Positions 1-9,462 of a stretch of 33,415 bases of DNA are shown in pieces. The DNA comes from Candidatus Hodarchaeota archaeon (GTDB lineage Archaea; Asgardarchaeota; Heimdallarchaeia; Hodarchaeales; Hodarchaeaceae), in contig JAEOSR010000060.1 in NCBI GenBank assembly GCA_016840285.1, positions 1-33,415 of the forward strand, read 5' to 3'. The translations under genes and the position numbers were made by a program. A model generated the notes under the pieces. It saw only the letters and a program-made list of their open reading frames with translations, did no database searches and had not been told where the DNA came from. The first letter of the stretch is position 1. Each line of letters begins with the position of its first letter.

Positions 1-131
1 ATAATTTTCCCTCTTGGTATAAAACACCTACATAACATAAACTCTTCAAAACACGACTATAAGTTGATCCCCCCTAGCACAATATCATCTATTCCACTTT
101 CACAGAGAAAGTAAGCTCTAGAAATATTGTT

Positions 132-3029
132 TCATTCCACCTTTAAAATGCGGCTGATATCTTTGCGTGTAGCTAAGTAGGCTGGTATAATGGTACCAAT
201 TCCAGCAGTAATGCAGATTCCGAAAATTATCTGGATCAATAGTGCAGTAGGATGAGTAACAACTAGGGGAGGAATTACCTCTCCACCCCATTGAGTCATT
301 TGAAGAAACATGGTAACAAAATAAGCACCAGTAAAGTAACCAATAATAGAACCAAAAGCTAGAATCGTGACAGCTTCTACTAAGAAGGATTGAGCTGTTT
401 GGAGATGAGTCATACCAAGAGCTCGTTCCACGCCAATCTCTTTTCCACGTTCTACATACGTGAAGAATGCAAACATGATAACACCAATCACTGTTACAAC
501 AATACAAACGATTAGATCGGAATTCAGGATAGAAAGTGAAAAACGCCGCCCAAACTCTGTCTTGTAGTCTCTATAATCGAGAGCGGGAGATTCAGGAGTA
601 ATTCCTGTAACATTATGTATTCTTTCTACGGTTATATCAATATTATTTTGGGAATCAATTTTTGCTTGATAAGCAGCTACTGGAGTACTTAAAAAATCTG
701 ATTGGTTTAATCGGTCAAACATTCCCAAACTGCCAATAATCCAGAAATTATCAGCAGGATCTTTCCTTTCATACGGATAAAAAGTGGGCCAATAGTTGAA
801 GGTTCCTCCAATGCGGAATGTTAGATAGTCAGAACTAGTATCATTCTCAAAGGAGAGGGTAATATTACCCCCAATTTTTGGTTTTGAAACATCAGCTTCC
901 AAGTTTCCTTTATAGAGGATAATAGTGTTATTATCACTGATTTCGTTCATAAGACTACTCAATGAGCGGCTCAGCTTAAAACTGGGATCTACAAAGGCTG
1001 TCTTTGCATATGTATCAGGATCTACAAATAAAAATTGGATATTTCGCTCAAAAAAGCCATATGAAGAAGACCATACCGAGTAGACCCCCGAAATACTAGT
1101 TAAGTGGGAAACATTTTGTTCAAGAGTGCGCAATATCGTATTATTTAAGGAAGTGCCTGTAGGAATAGCCAGGTCAGCTCCCACATCGTAATAACGTCTA
1201 ATATATTCTGTTTCGTCCAGAGAATAGATAAGTGATGATGAAAGAATCGAAAATGACAATGCAAGTGTAATAAGGAGTACAGCACGATTCGCAGCCTGTT
1301 TATGACGTACAATATTACGAAATGTAAAAGCATTAATTCCTCCTTCTATCCGCCAAAGAAATTCAGCAAGTTTTTTTATGAGAAAAGGGAAAAACCGTGA
1401 AATGATCATTATAGTACCGAAAAACATAAAGAACGGAGCTGGAATCCCTAAGGCAGAGACTATGGGAGGCATATCACCACCACTACGAAGAAGAGTCATA
1501 AGAATTACCCATGTAACGGTACCAATTACAAACATCATAACATCGAGATAATATCTTTTCCAAAGCGGATCTCGGATTTCAGTTGGTTCTAGGGTTTTTA
1601 TTATCTCTTGACGGCTCATTTGAATGATATTTCGGAAGTTAAGGAGGAGGGTGAAGATCAGACCCGAAAAGATCAATCCTTGAACCATATCAATAGTAAC
1701 ACGAACGGGTACCTGAGTGCCTAGAAATTCTAAATAATTACTCGAACGCATTACTACATCAGCTAAAAAAGTACTAAGCAAAAATCCGAGAATAACAGCT
1801 ATAACTGTAGAAAGGAGCATTTCACCAAGCAGTACTACCAAAATTTGAAACCACGAACCACCTCGTGTCTTAATAATACCGATTTGTTTTTGTTTTTGTC
1901 TTCTAATGAGGCCAAAAGAATAGACAATTAGATACAGAGCAATACAGAGAACAGGTAAGCTTAACAGTAACATTAAAATGAGAAAGAAAAATATAATATT
2001 CTCATAATTACTCATTAACCTAAACAACTCCGAATTAATCGATGGGGAAAGTCTCGCTGTACTGAATTCCCATTCTAAAGCCCGAATAAAGCGTTGTAGT
2101 CTACCAATTTCATTATTGATGTTGTAAGCATTAAAACGGGTTCTATCGAGAAAAATTTTCCCTCTCATCTCTAAATTAAGATCAAAAACATCTTGATCGA
2201 AAAGATCCAAAAATTCTTCAATGGTTTGTTGCAAAAATAACGGTTTAGTTAGAAAGCCATAGTCCCACCAAAATTGCTCGAAATATTTATAAATAAATGT
2301 AGTGCCATTATCATGATAACGACTTTCTCCAGGTTTGTATTCAATAACGCCAACGATCTCTACAGTTTTACTAGGTATTACTTCAGTCCGTGTTCTTCTT
2401 GTAATATTTACCTTAGAGCCTAATGTAATATTTTCAAACTGCTTTTCTTCCACGTTACCTTCCAGTTTTCGACAAATAAGAATGATTTCTGAGGAATTTT
2501 CAGGGAGACGGCCTTTTCCTGTTGAACTTAAAATCTGTTCCAGTTCCGTGTAAGACTTATTTGAAGAAGATGAGTATATAGGTAAATGCCTGGTTTGCAT
2601 TCGTTCTTCAGGATAATCATATTCAGTACGATTTAACCAAATGTGAACAAAATCAAGACTATACCAATAATAGTCTGTGATGTAGTCTGAAAAATTTACT
2701 TGAGCTATTGATCTACTAACAAGTGAATTGTAGTATTCATAATCGGAAAATCCATTAGATTCACTAGATTTACTAATATTCCAACGACGATACATCTCAA
2801 CAGTGACATCACCAGAATAGAAATAATAATCATCTAGCGATCCAAAGACGACTTCTTCAAAGATTTCTTGACGATAGGACTCAATTAGAACTCCACTTTG
2901 TGAGATAACTGTTAAAGCAATGATGAGTCCAATCATTGTCGGCATGATTAGTCTTCTATTTCCAATAACTAACTCGTAGGTTAAAAAAATGTGGTTGGTT
3001 ATTTTGGTGAAAAGTAATTTGATAGACAT
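132..3029 (-). CDS. FtsX/MacB-type ABC transporter permease, 965 aa
   Basis: Large integral membrane protein of the FtsX-like permease class. One membrane segment lies near the N terminus (about residues 28-48) and is followed by a polar extracytoplasmic domain of about 290 residues. A bundle of hydrophobic segments covers about 345-605, a second extracytoplasmic domain about 610-830, and a last FtsX-type block about 835-965. That block contains the typical loop 'YVERGKEIGVERALGMT', and a matching 'RRQKQKQIGIIKTRGGS' occurs in the first block. This duplicated two-block layout is usual for permeases that work with a LolD/MacB-type ATPase on lipids, lipoproteins or peptides. No ATPase partner gene is visible here; it could lie beyond the left edge. 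ATG start at 3029. The substrate is unknown. Family assignment is firm, function is not. Confidence 0.85.
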   Translation of the reverse strand: MSIKLLFTKITNHIFLTYELVIGNRRLIMPTMIGLIIALTVISQSGVLIESYRQEIFEEVVFGSLDDYYFYSGDVTVEMYRRWNISKSSESNGFSDYEYYNSLVSRSIAQVNFSDYITDYYWYSLDFVHIWLNRTEYDYPEERMQTRHLPIYSSSSNKSYTELEQILSSTGKGRLPENSSEIILICRKLEGNVEEKQFENITLGSKVNITRRTRTEVIPSKTVEIVGVIEYKPGESRYHDNGTTFIYKYFEQFWWDYGFLTKPLFLQQTIEEFLDLFDQDVFDLNLEMRGKIFLDRTRFNAYNINNEIGRLQRFIRALEWEFSTARLSPSINSELFRLMSNYENIIFFFLILMLLLSLPVLCIALYLIVYSFGLIRRQKQKQIGIIKTRGGSWFQILVVLLGEMLLSTVIAVILGFLLSTFLADVVMRSSNYLEFLGTQVPVRVTIDMVQGLIFSGLIFTLLLNFRNIIQMSRQEIIKTLEPTEIRDPLWKRYYLDVMMFVIGTVTWVILMTLLRSGGDMPPIVSALGIPAPFFMFFGTIMIISRFFPFLIKKLAEFLWRIEGGINAFTFRNIVRHKQAANRAVLLITLALSFSILSSSLIYSLDETEYIRRYYDVGADLAIPTGTSLNNTILRTLEQNVSHLTSISGVYSVWSSSYGFFERNIQFLFVDPDTYAKTAFVDPSFKLSRSLSSLMNEISDNNTIILYKGNLEADVSKPKIGGNITLSFENDTSSDYLTFRIGGTFNYWPTFYPYERKDPADNFWIIGSLGMFDRLNQSDFLSTPVAAYQAKIDSQNNIDITVERIHNVTGITPESPALDYRDYKTEFGRRFSLSILNSDLIVCIVVTVIGVIMFAFFTYVERGKEIGVERALGMTHLQTAQSFLVEAVTILAFGSIIGYFTGAYFVTMFLQMTQWGGEVIPPLVVTHPTALLIQIIFGICITAGIGTIIPAYLATRKDISRILKVE

Positions 3030-3390
3030 GTAGAATCACATTCTCTCAAGCATAATGTTTTGTGTTCCCCTTTCACATACACCTCTTTGATTAAGATAAC
3101 CTCCTTCTAATCTATACAGGAACGGATAGATTGATTGGATGAGAGTTTCAGTCAAACTACATTCAATAATTATTTCACTGAGTGCAATAGTCATGTCACC
3201 CTATCCATAGTACATACTGAAAGATCTATCAACATCTTTAGAGAAGTTGGAAGAAATATAATTATTTTTGGAAATACTATATCTTTAACTTTTCTATTGA
3301 GGCTTCACTTATTTTTATCTCTATCAATGTTTCCAGATCAATTAGCTGGAAATATGTCATTAGTGTGTAAAATAAAAGGTGATAAGTCTT
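3030..3390. other. Intergenic stretch without a recognised gene
   Basis: This 361-base gap lies upstream of the permease and downstream of a small minus-strand gene. A TTG-initiated 98-codon frame on the plus strand (3135-3431) has no recognisable domain and runs into the opposite-strand gene, so I do not call it. A 7-base inverted repeat (AATCTAT/ATAGATT, arms 3109-3115 and 3126-3132) could be an operator or hairpin, but it is too short to assert. Confidence 0.4.
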
Positions 3391-3708
3391 TTAAAGGAAT
3401 TCTGTTCGTTCGTGGACATCCTGGATGTTAAGAGACTTTTTAAGGCACCAGCACAGATGCCGGACATGTACTTTATGCGCCTTACTTCGTGTCATCCATT
3501 TTCCTTGATAGAAAATTTGAGTAGGAAAAATGGTTTTCTTTACAACCTCAGATCTTAATCGTATCACTGTTTTTCTCGTTGGGACATAATAAGGAAGAAA
3601 ATCATCATCATAATCAGTTGTGAAATCTATTGACATAATTTTATCATTAAGAATATATTTTACCAGGGTAAGGCGGGAGATAATCCTGGTAACTTCCTCT
3701 AGATCCAA
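3391..3708 (-). CDS. Small hypothetical protein, 105 aa
   Basis: Not recognised. The frame opens with TTG at 3708 and encodes a mixed charged/hydrophobic protein. An acidic stretch (about residues 32-37, 'DYDDDF') is followed by a basic C-terminal half with 'TRSKAHKVHVRHLCWCLKKS'. There is no signal peptide or membrane segment. It is divergent from the small gene at 3742, with 33 bases between the starts, so the two could share a control region. Composition and codon pattern look coding, but without a homologue it may be spurious. A 7-base inverted repeat (TACCAGG/CCTGGTA, 3661-3691) falls inside the frame. Confidence 0.4.
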   Translation of the reverse strand: MDLEEVTRIISRLTLVKYILNDKIMSIDFTTDYDDDFLPYYVPTRKTVIRLRSEVVKKTIFPTQIFYQGKWMTRSKAHKVHVRHLCWCLKKSLNIQDVHERTEFL

Positions 3709-3741
3709 GTGTCCCGCTCGACCTAGCTTATCCTTTGAGGT

Positions 3742-4002
3742 GTGAACGTCAAACAGCTCAAAAAATTATTGAAACATCACCATGAAAGAACAGACAATAA
3801 AATGATCCAAACTATTCAACATTATGATAGGCTAGCCACACAAATTACACGGAAGATTCGTTCCCCAGTCACAAGCAGATATAATTGGCAAGCGAACAAA
3901 ATGCTGAAAATGATAAATTTTTACATACTAGCACAAGAAATAGGTGAAATCTCATTCAATGAATGGAAATTATACGAATACATCTATAACAGTGGAGAAT
4001 AG
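3742..4002 (+). CDS. Small basic hypothetical protein, 86 aa
   Basis: Not recognised. A GTG start at 3742 is preceded by a purine-rich TTTGAGG that could serve as ribosome binding site. The product is strongly basic and His/Lys rich at its N terminus ('KQLKKLLKHHHER'), predicted mostly helical, and ends with 'FNEWKLYEYIYNSGE'. It lies divergently next to another small unknown gene and upstream of mutS. The 234 bases between this gene and mutS hold only two tiny frames (4120-4170, 16 codons after an AAAGGAG; 4175-4222, 15 codons) that I do not call. Moderately likely to be real. Confidence 0.45.
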   Translation: MNVKQLKKLLKHHHERTDNKMIQTIQHYDRLATQITRKIRSPVTSRYNWQANKMLKMINFYILAQEIGEISFNEWKLYEYIYNSGE

Positions 4003-4236
4003 CTTTATTAAATGAATCATTACATTATGGACATTCGTCATTACGAAATCATTTGATAGTAATGGCAAATTTAATAGTGCAGGACTTTAAAGAAGAGAAA
4101 CTTTAAAGGAGAATGTACAATGAAAGAGACAGATTTCCGTTGCCAAGTAGATGTGAGTAGAAAGACTTGATACTATGGCGTTAAAGGTGTCTGCTCGAAA
4201 TTCTGTACGGAAACAACCGTAGATGAGTTCTTTCTA

Positions 4237-6954
4237 ATGAGTACCAAAGCAATGCAACAATATTATAGTATTAAGAAGGATCATGAAGATGCTATTGTGT
4301 TTTTCCAGTTAGGGGATTTTTATGAGACATTTAATGATGATGCCAAAATAGCCTCCAAAGCACTTGATATAACACTGACATCAAGAGGAATGGGAACAAA
4401 TGGAGGAAGAATTCCTCTAGCAGGAGTACCTGTCAAAGCAATTGATTCTTACTTAAAAAAAATGATTGATCAGGGCTATAAGGTGGCGATCGTAGACCAA
4501 TTAGAAGATGCTAAGGATGTTCCTTCAGGGAAAATTGTTAAAAGAGGGGTAACGCGTGTTGTAACACCAGGAACAGTATTTGAAACATCAATATTAGACA
4601 AAAACACAAATAATTTTCTTTTAAGTTTAGCTGTTAATGAAAAAAAGCAAGCGGTTGGTTTATCGTTCATTGATATCTCCACAGGTGAATTTTTAATTGC
4701 AGAATTCAAGGAAAATGTGGTTGATAATTTTCAGGATGAATTTTCTCGTTTCAATCCTCGAGAAGTGATTTTTCCTGACATTCAACTGAAAGGAAAATTG
4801 CAGACAACACTAGAAAAAATAATTACCTCCACCTCCCAGTCTGTGGTATACCCAGTAAATGAAACGCTTTTCAATTTTGATACCGCTCAACAAACTCTAT
4901 TGAATCATTTTAAAGTTAGATCACTAGCAGGTTATGGTTGTGACTCAATGGTTGAGGGAATACGAGCCGCGGGGGCGATTATTTCATATCTAAAAATGCT
5001 TAAAAAAGATTATCCAAGTAATATATCGTTTCTACGAACTCTAGACAATCGAACCTATTTGATACTCGATTCCAATACTCAGAGGAATCTTGAAATTATT
5101 GGGAATGCTTTTGATGGAAAGATCGAAGGCAGTTTATTATCAATCTTTACTGATATCAATACTAGTATGGGTGCTAGATTACTTCGTAGGTGGCTATTGC
5201 AACCTTTACGTGATCCTAACGAAATTACCGATCGCTTGGATGCAATAGAAGAATTTAAACAAAATTTATCTGTAGTGGAAGAAATTAGTGACTTACTTTC
5301 CAATGTCGCTGATTTCCAAAGACTAGTTGCTAAAATAAAGTATCGGTCAGTTAATGCCAGAGATTTAATCTCTCTGAGAAATTCATTGAAATTATGTTTG
5401 GATATCTTGGTTTTCTTCCAAGAAAGTGGTTTTAAAAATTCGATTTGTCAAAAAATTATAAATTTTGATGTTTTAGATCTTAAACATGTTAATGACTTAA
5501 TAGATAACGGAATACATGAATCTCCCCCAGTCTCAATTCGAGATGGGGACATTATAAAGCCGAATTATAATGATGATCTACTCCAATTGCATGAATTAAA
5601 GAATAATCAAGATTCAATACTACAAGAAATTGAGCAACGGGAGCAGGAGCGAACATCCTTCAATATTAAACTAGGCTATAATTCAATTCATGGGTATTAC
5701 ATCGAAGTTACAAAAGCTCAACTACGTGACGTGGGTGAAGAGGCTGTTCCACCTGAATATGCCAGGAGGCAAACATTGGTCAATGCAGAACGATTTATAA
5801 CTCCTGAATTAAAGGTAATTGAAGAAAAAATACTGAATGCTGATGAAAAACTAAAGGAACTGGAATATCAATTATTTTGTGATATCCGTGAAAAAATTTC
5901 TCAGAAAGTAGGAACAATTCGTAGTTATTCCGAATTGATCGCTGAATTAGACGTATTGGTTTGTTTTACTTTCACAGCAATGAAAAATGACTTCTGTAAA
6001 CCTCAGTTCGTTGATGAACCAACCATTTCAATCACTGATGGTCGGCATCCTGTCGTAGAACGACTACAGAAGGAGACAGGATTCGTTCCTAACAATATTT
6101 CATTAAAGAATGGGGATCTCCATATTATAACTGGTCCCAACATGTCTGGTAAATCCGTTTTTATCAGACAAGTAGCTCTTATAGTATTAATGGCTCAAAC
6201 AGGCTCATGGGTTCCTGCAAAAAGCTGTAAGTTATCTATAACGGATAAAATATTCACCCGTGTCGGTGCGTTTGATAGGCTCGCTTTTGGCCAATCTACT
6301 TTCATGCTTGAAATGCTTGAGACTGCCCATATCCTTAACAATTCTACTCCGAATTCCCTGATAATTTTAGATGAAGTAGGACGTGGAACTAGTACTTTTG
6401 ATGGATTATCTTTAGCATGGGCTATTGCAGAGTATATTGCAAAGGAGAAGAAGAGTAAAACACTCTTTGCTACTCATTATCATCAATTGAGTGAATTAGA
6501 AAATCAATTTCCAGTTGTCAAAAATTATCATCAAACAGCTAAAGTAAGAAATGGGAATCTGGTCTTACTTTACAAGATTAAGGAGGGTTCGACTGACCAT
6601 TCATTTGGAATTAGCGTAGCTAAGATGGCTGGAATTCCCAAACAAGTCATTATTGAAGCTCAAAAGAAGTTGTTAGAGCTGGAAGCAACATCTGGGACAA
6701 CGACAGAACCTCGCAGCAAAGAAAGAACAATGACTCAACCTAGACAATTATCACTGGCTGAAGCTCTCTCAAAAAACGTCGGTCAGCAACAACTTGAAGA
6801 AGAGGTGAAAAATCTTAAATTTGAGATTCTTGCATTCTTAAAAAACTATACTGATATTGATATTAATTATAAAACACCAATAGAAGCACTCCAGCAGCTC
6901 GGGAACATCGTCGAAGACATGCGAGAATTAGAGAAGAAGATCGAGGAGAAATGA
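4237..6954 (+). CDS. mutS: DNA mismatch repair protein MutS, 905 aa
   Basis: Mismatch-recognition ATPase of the MutS1 family. The N-terminal mismatch-binding domain has the Phe-X-Glu wedge motif at residues 28-30 ('GDFYETF'). Connector, lever and clamp domains fill about 120-600. The ATPase domain has Walker A 'GPNMSGKS' at 633-640, Walker B 'LIILDEVGRGTSTFDG' from about 708, and the 'ATHYHQL' switch near 745. A C-terminal tail with 'EALQQLG' resembles the bacterial dimer/tetramer tail. Length is normal. The ATG at 4237 sits at the expected place just before 'MQQYYSIKKDH', and an in-frame stop at 4168 with no other start between supports it. The mutL start overlaps the last four bases, so the two are co-translated. 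Canonical MutS-MutL is patchy in archaea and is usually explained by transfer from bacteria. Confidence 0.97.
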   Translation: MSTKAMQQYYSIKKDHEDAIVFFQLGDFYETFNDDAKIASKALDITLTSRGMGTNGGRIPLAGVPVKAIDSYLKKMIDQGYKVAIVDQLEDAKDVPSGKIVKRGVTRVVTPGTVFETSILDKNTNNFLLSLAVNEKKQAVGLSFIDISTGEFLIAEFKENVVDNFQDEFSRFNPREVIFPDIQLKGKLQTTLEKIITSTSQSVVYPVNETLFNFDTAQQTLLNHFKVRSLAGYGCDSMVEGIRAAGAIISYLKMLKKDYPSNISFLRTLDNRTYLILDSNTQRNLEIIGNAFDGKIEGSLLSIFTDINTSMGARLLRRWLLQPLRDPNEITDRLDAIEEFKQNLSVVEEISDLLSNVADFQRLVAKIKYRSVNARDLISLRNSLKLCLDILVFFQESGFKNSICQKIINFDVLDLKHVNDLIDNGIHESPPVSIRDGDIIKPNYNDDLLQLHELKNNQDSILQEIEQREQERTSFNIKLGYNSIHGYYIEVTKAQLRDVGEEAVPPEYARRQTLVNAERFITPELKVIEEKILNADEKLKELEYQLFCDIREKISQKVGTIRSYSELIAELDVLVCFTFTAMKNDFCKPQFVDEPTISITDGRHPVVERLQKETGFVPNNISLKNGDLHIITGPNMSGKSVFIRQVALIVLMAQTGSWVPAKSCKLSITDKIFTRVGAFDRLAFGQSTFMLEMLETAHILNNSTPNSLIILDEVGRGTSTFDGLSLAWAIAEYIAKEKKSKTLFATHYHQLSELENQFPVVKNYHQTAKVRNGNLVLLYKIKEGSTDHSFGISVAKMAGIPKQVIIEAQKKLLELEATSGTTTEPRSKERTMTQPRQLSLAEALSKNVGQQQLEEEVKNLKFEILAFLKNYTDIDINYKTPIEALQQLGNIVEDMRELEKKIEEK

Positions 6955-8753
6955 TGATGTCCAAAATTCAGATATTGGATCCGGTGTGTATTTCTAAAAT
7001 CGCTGCTGGTGAGGTTATTGAGCGCCCTGCGAGTGTTATTAAGGAATTAATTGAAAATGCGATAGATGCTTCTGCTACTGAGATTAGAATCGAAATTAAA
7101 AACGGTGGGAAGGATTTGATAGAGATTATGGATAATGGGACGGGAATCCCTCCAGATGATCTTCCTTTGACTATTAAACGTCATGCTACGAGTAAAATCA
7201 ACTCTGAAAAGGATTTAGAATCAATTTCTACCTTGGGCTTCCGGGGAGAAGCATTATATTCAATAGCATCAGTCTCCAGATTCTCTCTTGTTAGTAGAAC
7301 AGTTGAAGATGAGCTAGCTAAACGTATTTCAGTAGAAAATGATATGGATAAGCCTCAGATTTCAGAAGAAGTAATGGCTTCTCCTGGAACCCGTGTTCGA
7401 ATTCAAGATCTATTTTTTAATTTCATTGTACGACGAAAATTCTTGAAAAAAGCATCTATTGAGCAGTCTTATATCTACGAGATAGTCGCACAATACGCTG
7501 TTGGTCATCCACAAATTTCTTTCACCTATATCATAGATGGAGAAATAGAATTTCAAACAGTAAAGAGTGATAATCATCTTTCTGCGATCAAAGAAACCTT
7601 TGGTCAAGAATTAGCTGGATCTCTTATAGACATCGGGATTATACAACGTGACAACGTATTAATTCATGGATATCTTAGTAAACAAGGTCACCATCGACGA
7701 AACAGGAAGTATCAATATTTCTATCTTAACGGACGACGAATCTTCTCTAAGATTCTACAATCAGCCTTGGAAGAGGGATATGGGTCTTATTTAATGAAAC
7801 GAGAGTTTCCTACAGCATTTTTATTCCTTGAACTTGATCCTCAACATTTTGATGTAAACATTCATCCTCAAAAACGGGAAGTCCTTTTCTTCGACGAAAA
7901 AAATTTGATGACAGCTGTAACTTCAACTGTAACTCATTGCCTCAAAGCGCAAGCTGTTGTCCCACATCTGACATCACAAACTAAAAAAGAAAGACAATCA
8001 CATTTAAACCTTGGAAAAGTTAGAAAGACATCGATAACTGATTTGGATATGAAGCAAACTGCTAGAAGGCAACAGATAAATCTACAACCTGAATTTAAAG
8101 CCCTAGAATTATCAACTCCCCTCCAGGATCAAGTTGAAGTCATAAGTGAAAAACCTGAAACAATTGATTTTCTTGGCTCTGATTTAATATTTCGGGGCCC
8201 TCTTGGAGACGAATTTCTCCTTCTCGAAGATACATCAAACCACGATCTAATTGTTCTTGATTTTCACGCTGCACATGAGCGAGTTAACCTAGATAAGTTA
8301 GCCAAAATGTATAAAACAAGAAAAGTAAGTTCACAAACTTTTCTCAAACCTTTCAGATTTCCTATTACCCCAGAACAAAGGATTCTTTTGATGGACTCTC
8401 TCTCTTACCTTAGTACCTTGGGATTTGACTTTAGGAGTCCAAAAGGTAAGAAACGAGAGATCGAGGTTTACGCTATTCCAAGTATTCTTATAAAATCCGA
8501 TCTGAAAGGTTTCTTGACATCCTTATTAGATACTCTCCCGAAAACGGCAATTGAAGAGTCTTTCAAAGAGATATTAAGCTTAATAGCATGTCATGGATCC
8601 TATCGTGCAGGAGACCTTTTATCATTTCGACAAACAAAGGATCTTCTTCAAAAACTCCTTCAAACAAAGGATCCTCATATCTGTGCTCACGGCCGCCCCA
8701 TATACTTCAAGATACCCTATCAAGATTTCTTAAAACAAGTACGAAGAATTTGA
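6951..8753 (+). CDS. mutL: DNA mismatch repair protein MutL, 600 aa
   Basis: GHKL-family ATPase that couples MutS mismatch recognition to strand incision. The N-terminal ATPase has 'KIAAGEVIERPASVIKELIE' with the catalytic Glu35, 'DNGTGI', and 'LGFRGEALYSIASVSRF'. A variable linker covers about 330-410. The C-terminal dimerisation domain retains versions of the metal-endonuclease motifs: 'DFHAAHER' at 437-444 (usually DQHA...E), 'ACHGSYRAGD' around 546-555, and 'CAHGRP' at 578-583 (usually CPHGRP). These suggest a nicking MutL rather than the E. coli non-nuclease type. The start ATG overlaps the mutS stop (ATGA) and follows GAGGAG. A short tandem duplication ('QTKDLLQKLLQTKD') lies before the last motif. 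Confidence 0.97.
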   Translation: MMMSKIQILDPVCISKIAAGEVIERPASVIKELIENAIDASATEIRIEIKNGGKDLIEIMDNGTGIPPDDLPLTIKRHATSKINSEKDLESISTLGFRGEALYSIASVSRFSLVSRTVEDELAKRISVENDMDKPQISEEVMASPGTRVRIQDLFFNFIVRRKFLKKASIEQSYIYEIVAQYAVGHPQISFTYIIDGEIEFQTVKSDNHLSAIKETFGQELAGSLIDIGIIQRDNVLIHGYLSKQGHHRRNRKYQYFYLNGRRIFSKILQSALEEGYGSYLMKREFPTAFLFLELDPQHFDVNIHPQKREVLFFDEKNLMTAVTSTVTHCLKAQAVVPHLTSQTKKERQSHLNLGKVRKTSITDLDMKQTARRQQINLQPEFKALELSTPLQDQVEVISEKPETIDFLGSDLIFRGPLGDEFLLLEDTSNHDLIVLDFHAAHERVNLDKLAKMYKTRKVSSQTFLKPFRFPITPEQRILLMDSLSYLSTLGFDFRSPKGKKREIEVYAIPSILIKSDLKGFLTSLLDTLPKTAIEESFKEILSLIACHGSYRAGDLLSFRQTKDLLQKLLQTKDPHICAHGRPIYFKIPYQDFLKQVRRI

Positions 8754-8771
8754 AGATAAATTTGTAAACAC

Positions 8772-9383
8772 CTAGATGTCACATAAGAACCCAGCCGTAT
8801 TGATCTTATGTTCTCGTTGAGAAATATAACGATCTTGATCAAAAAGAGTTACACGAATTTGATTGGGATCTAGCGCTTTTTCAAATAGGAAATGCCAATC
8901 TAAGTACTGAAAAGTGAGACTTTGAAGGAAAGGACGGATATTATTATCAAAACTACGTGCCTGATTTGTAAGAATGACAGGAAAATTCACTTTTCTTGAA
9001 ATCGCTTTTAGCTGAGCTAAAATGTATGAATTAAGATGAAGATTTTCTTTATTTTCGAGATTTGTGTGTCTAAATACATCATCGATCAATAGAATAGAAT
9101 CCTCTGAAATAAGCTGAATACTAAGATCATCGAGTAATAACGCTTCTTCTTCAACTGTTTTTGGTCGAAAAACGATAATATTTTGTAATAAATGCTTTAT
9201 TGGTTTAAGTCGTACAATAGGGAAATTATTACTGGTGTCAATTAAATAAATTGAATTACATCCTTCCCGTAATCTTTTGTGGATAATCTGAAGTAGAAAT
9301 GTTGTTTTATATGTTCCAGGAAGACCATATAGTTGAGCAGCGATATTCTGCTTTTGGAAAAGGGAAAGTAATGGATTTTCCAT
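8772..9383 (-). CDS. Minimal RecA/RadB-like P-loop ATPase, 203 aa
   Basis: RecA-fold ATPase with Walker A 'GLPGTYKT' at residues 20-27 and Walker B 'SILLIDDV' near 96-103, followed by 'FPVILTNQAR' in the position of the RecA/RadA sensor (usually 'vvvTNQv'). It begins almost directly at the ATPase core and lacks the N-terminal DNA-binding domain of RadA. At 203 residues it is close to archaeal RadB and aRadC-type paralogues, which act as recombination mediators. ATG start at 9383. It is convergent with mutL (18 bases apart) and divergent from the RuvC-like gene at 9463. Whether it is RadB itself or another paralogue cannot be settled by eye. Confidence 0.75.
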   Translation of the reverse strand: MENPLLSLFQKQNIAAQLYGLPGTYKTTFLLQIIHKRLREGCNSIYLIDTSNNFPIVRLKPIKHLLQNIIVFRPKTVEEEALLLDDLSIQLISEDSILLIDDVFRHTNLENKENLHLNSYILAQLKAISRKVNFPVILTNQARSFDNNIRPFLQSLTFQYLDWHFLFEKALDPNQIRVTLFDQDRYISQREHKINTAGFLCDI

Positions 9384-9462
9384 CGTGTGGACTTCTTTTC
9401 TTTGATGATATTTATTGAAAGATCTATAATATCACAAGTGAAAAAGGGATCGATAAGTCATT

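Noticed and set aside
3135..3431. Plus-strand open frame of 98 codons
   Set aside because: TTG start, no recognisable domain, and its end runs into the more protein-like opposite-strand gene at 3391-3708.
8629..8672. Internal near-repeat in mutL (AACAAAGGATC twice)
   Set aside because: A short in-frame duplication within the C-terminal domain; frame and motifs intact, so not an insertion.
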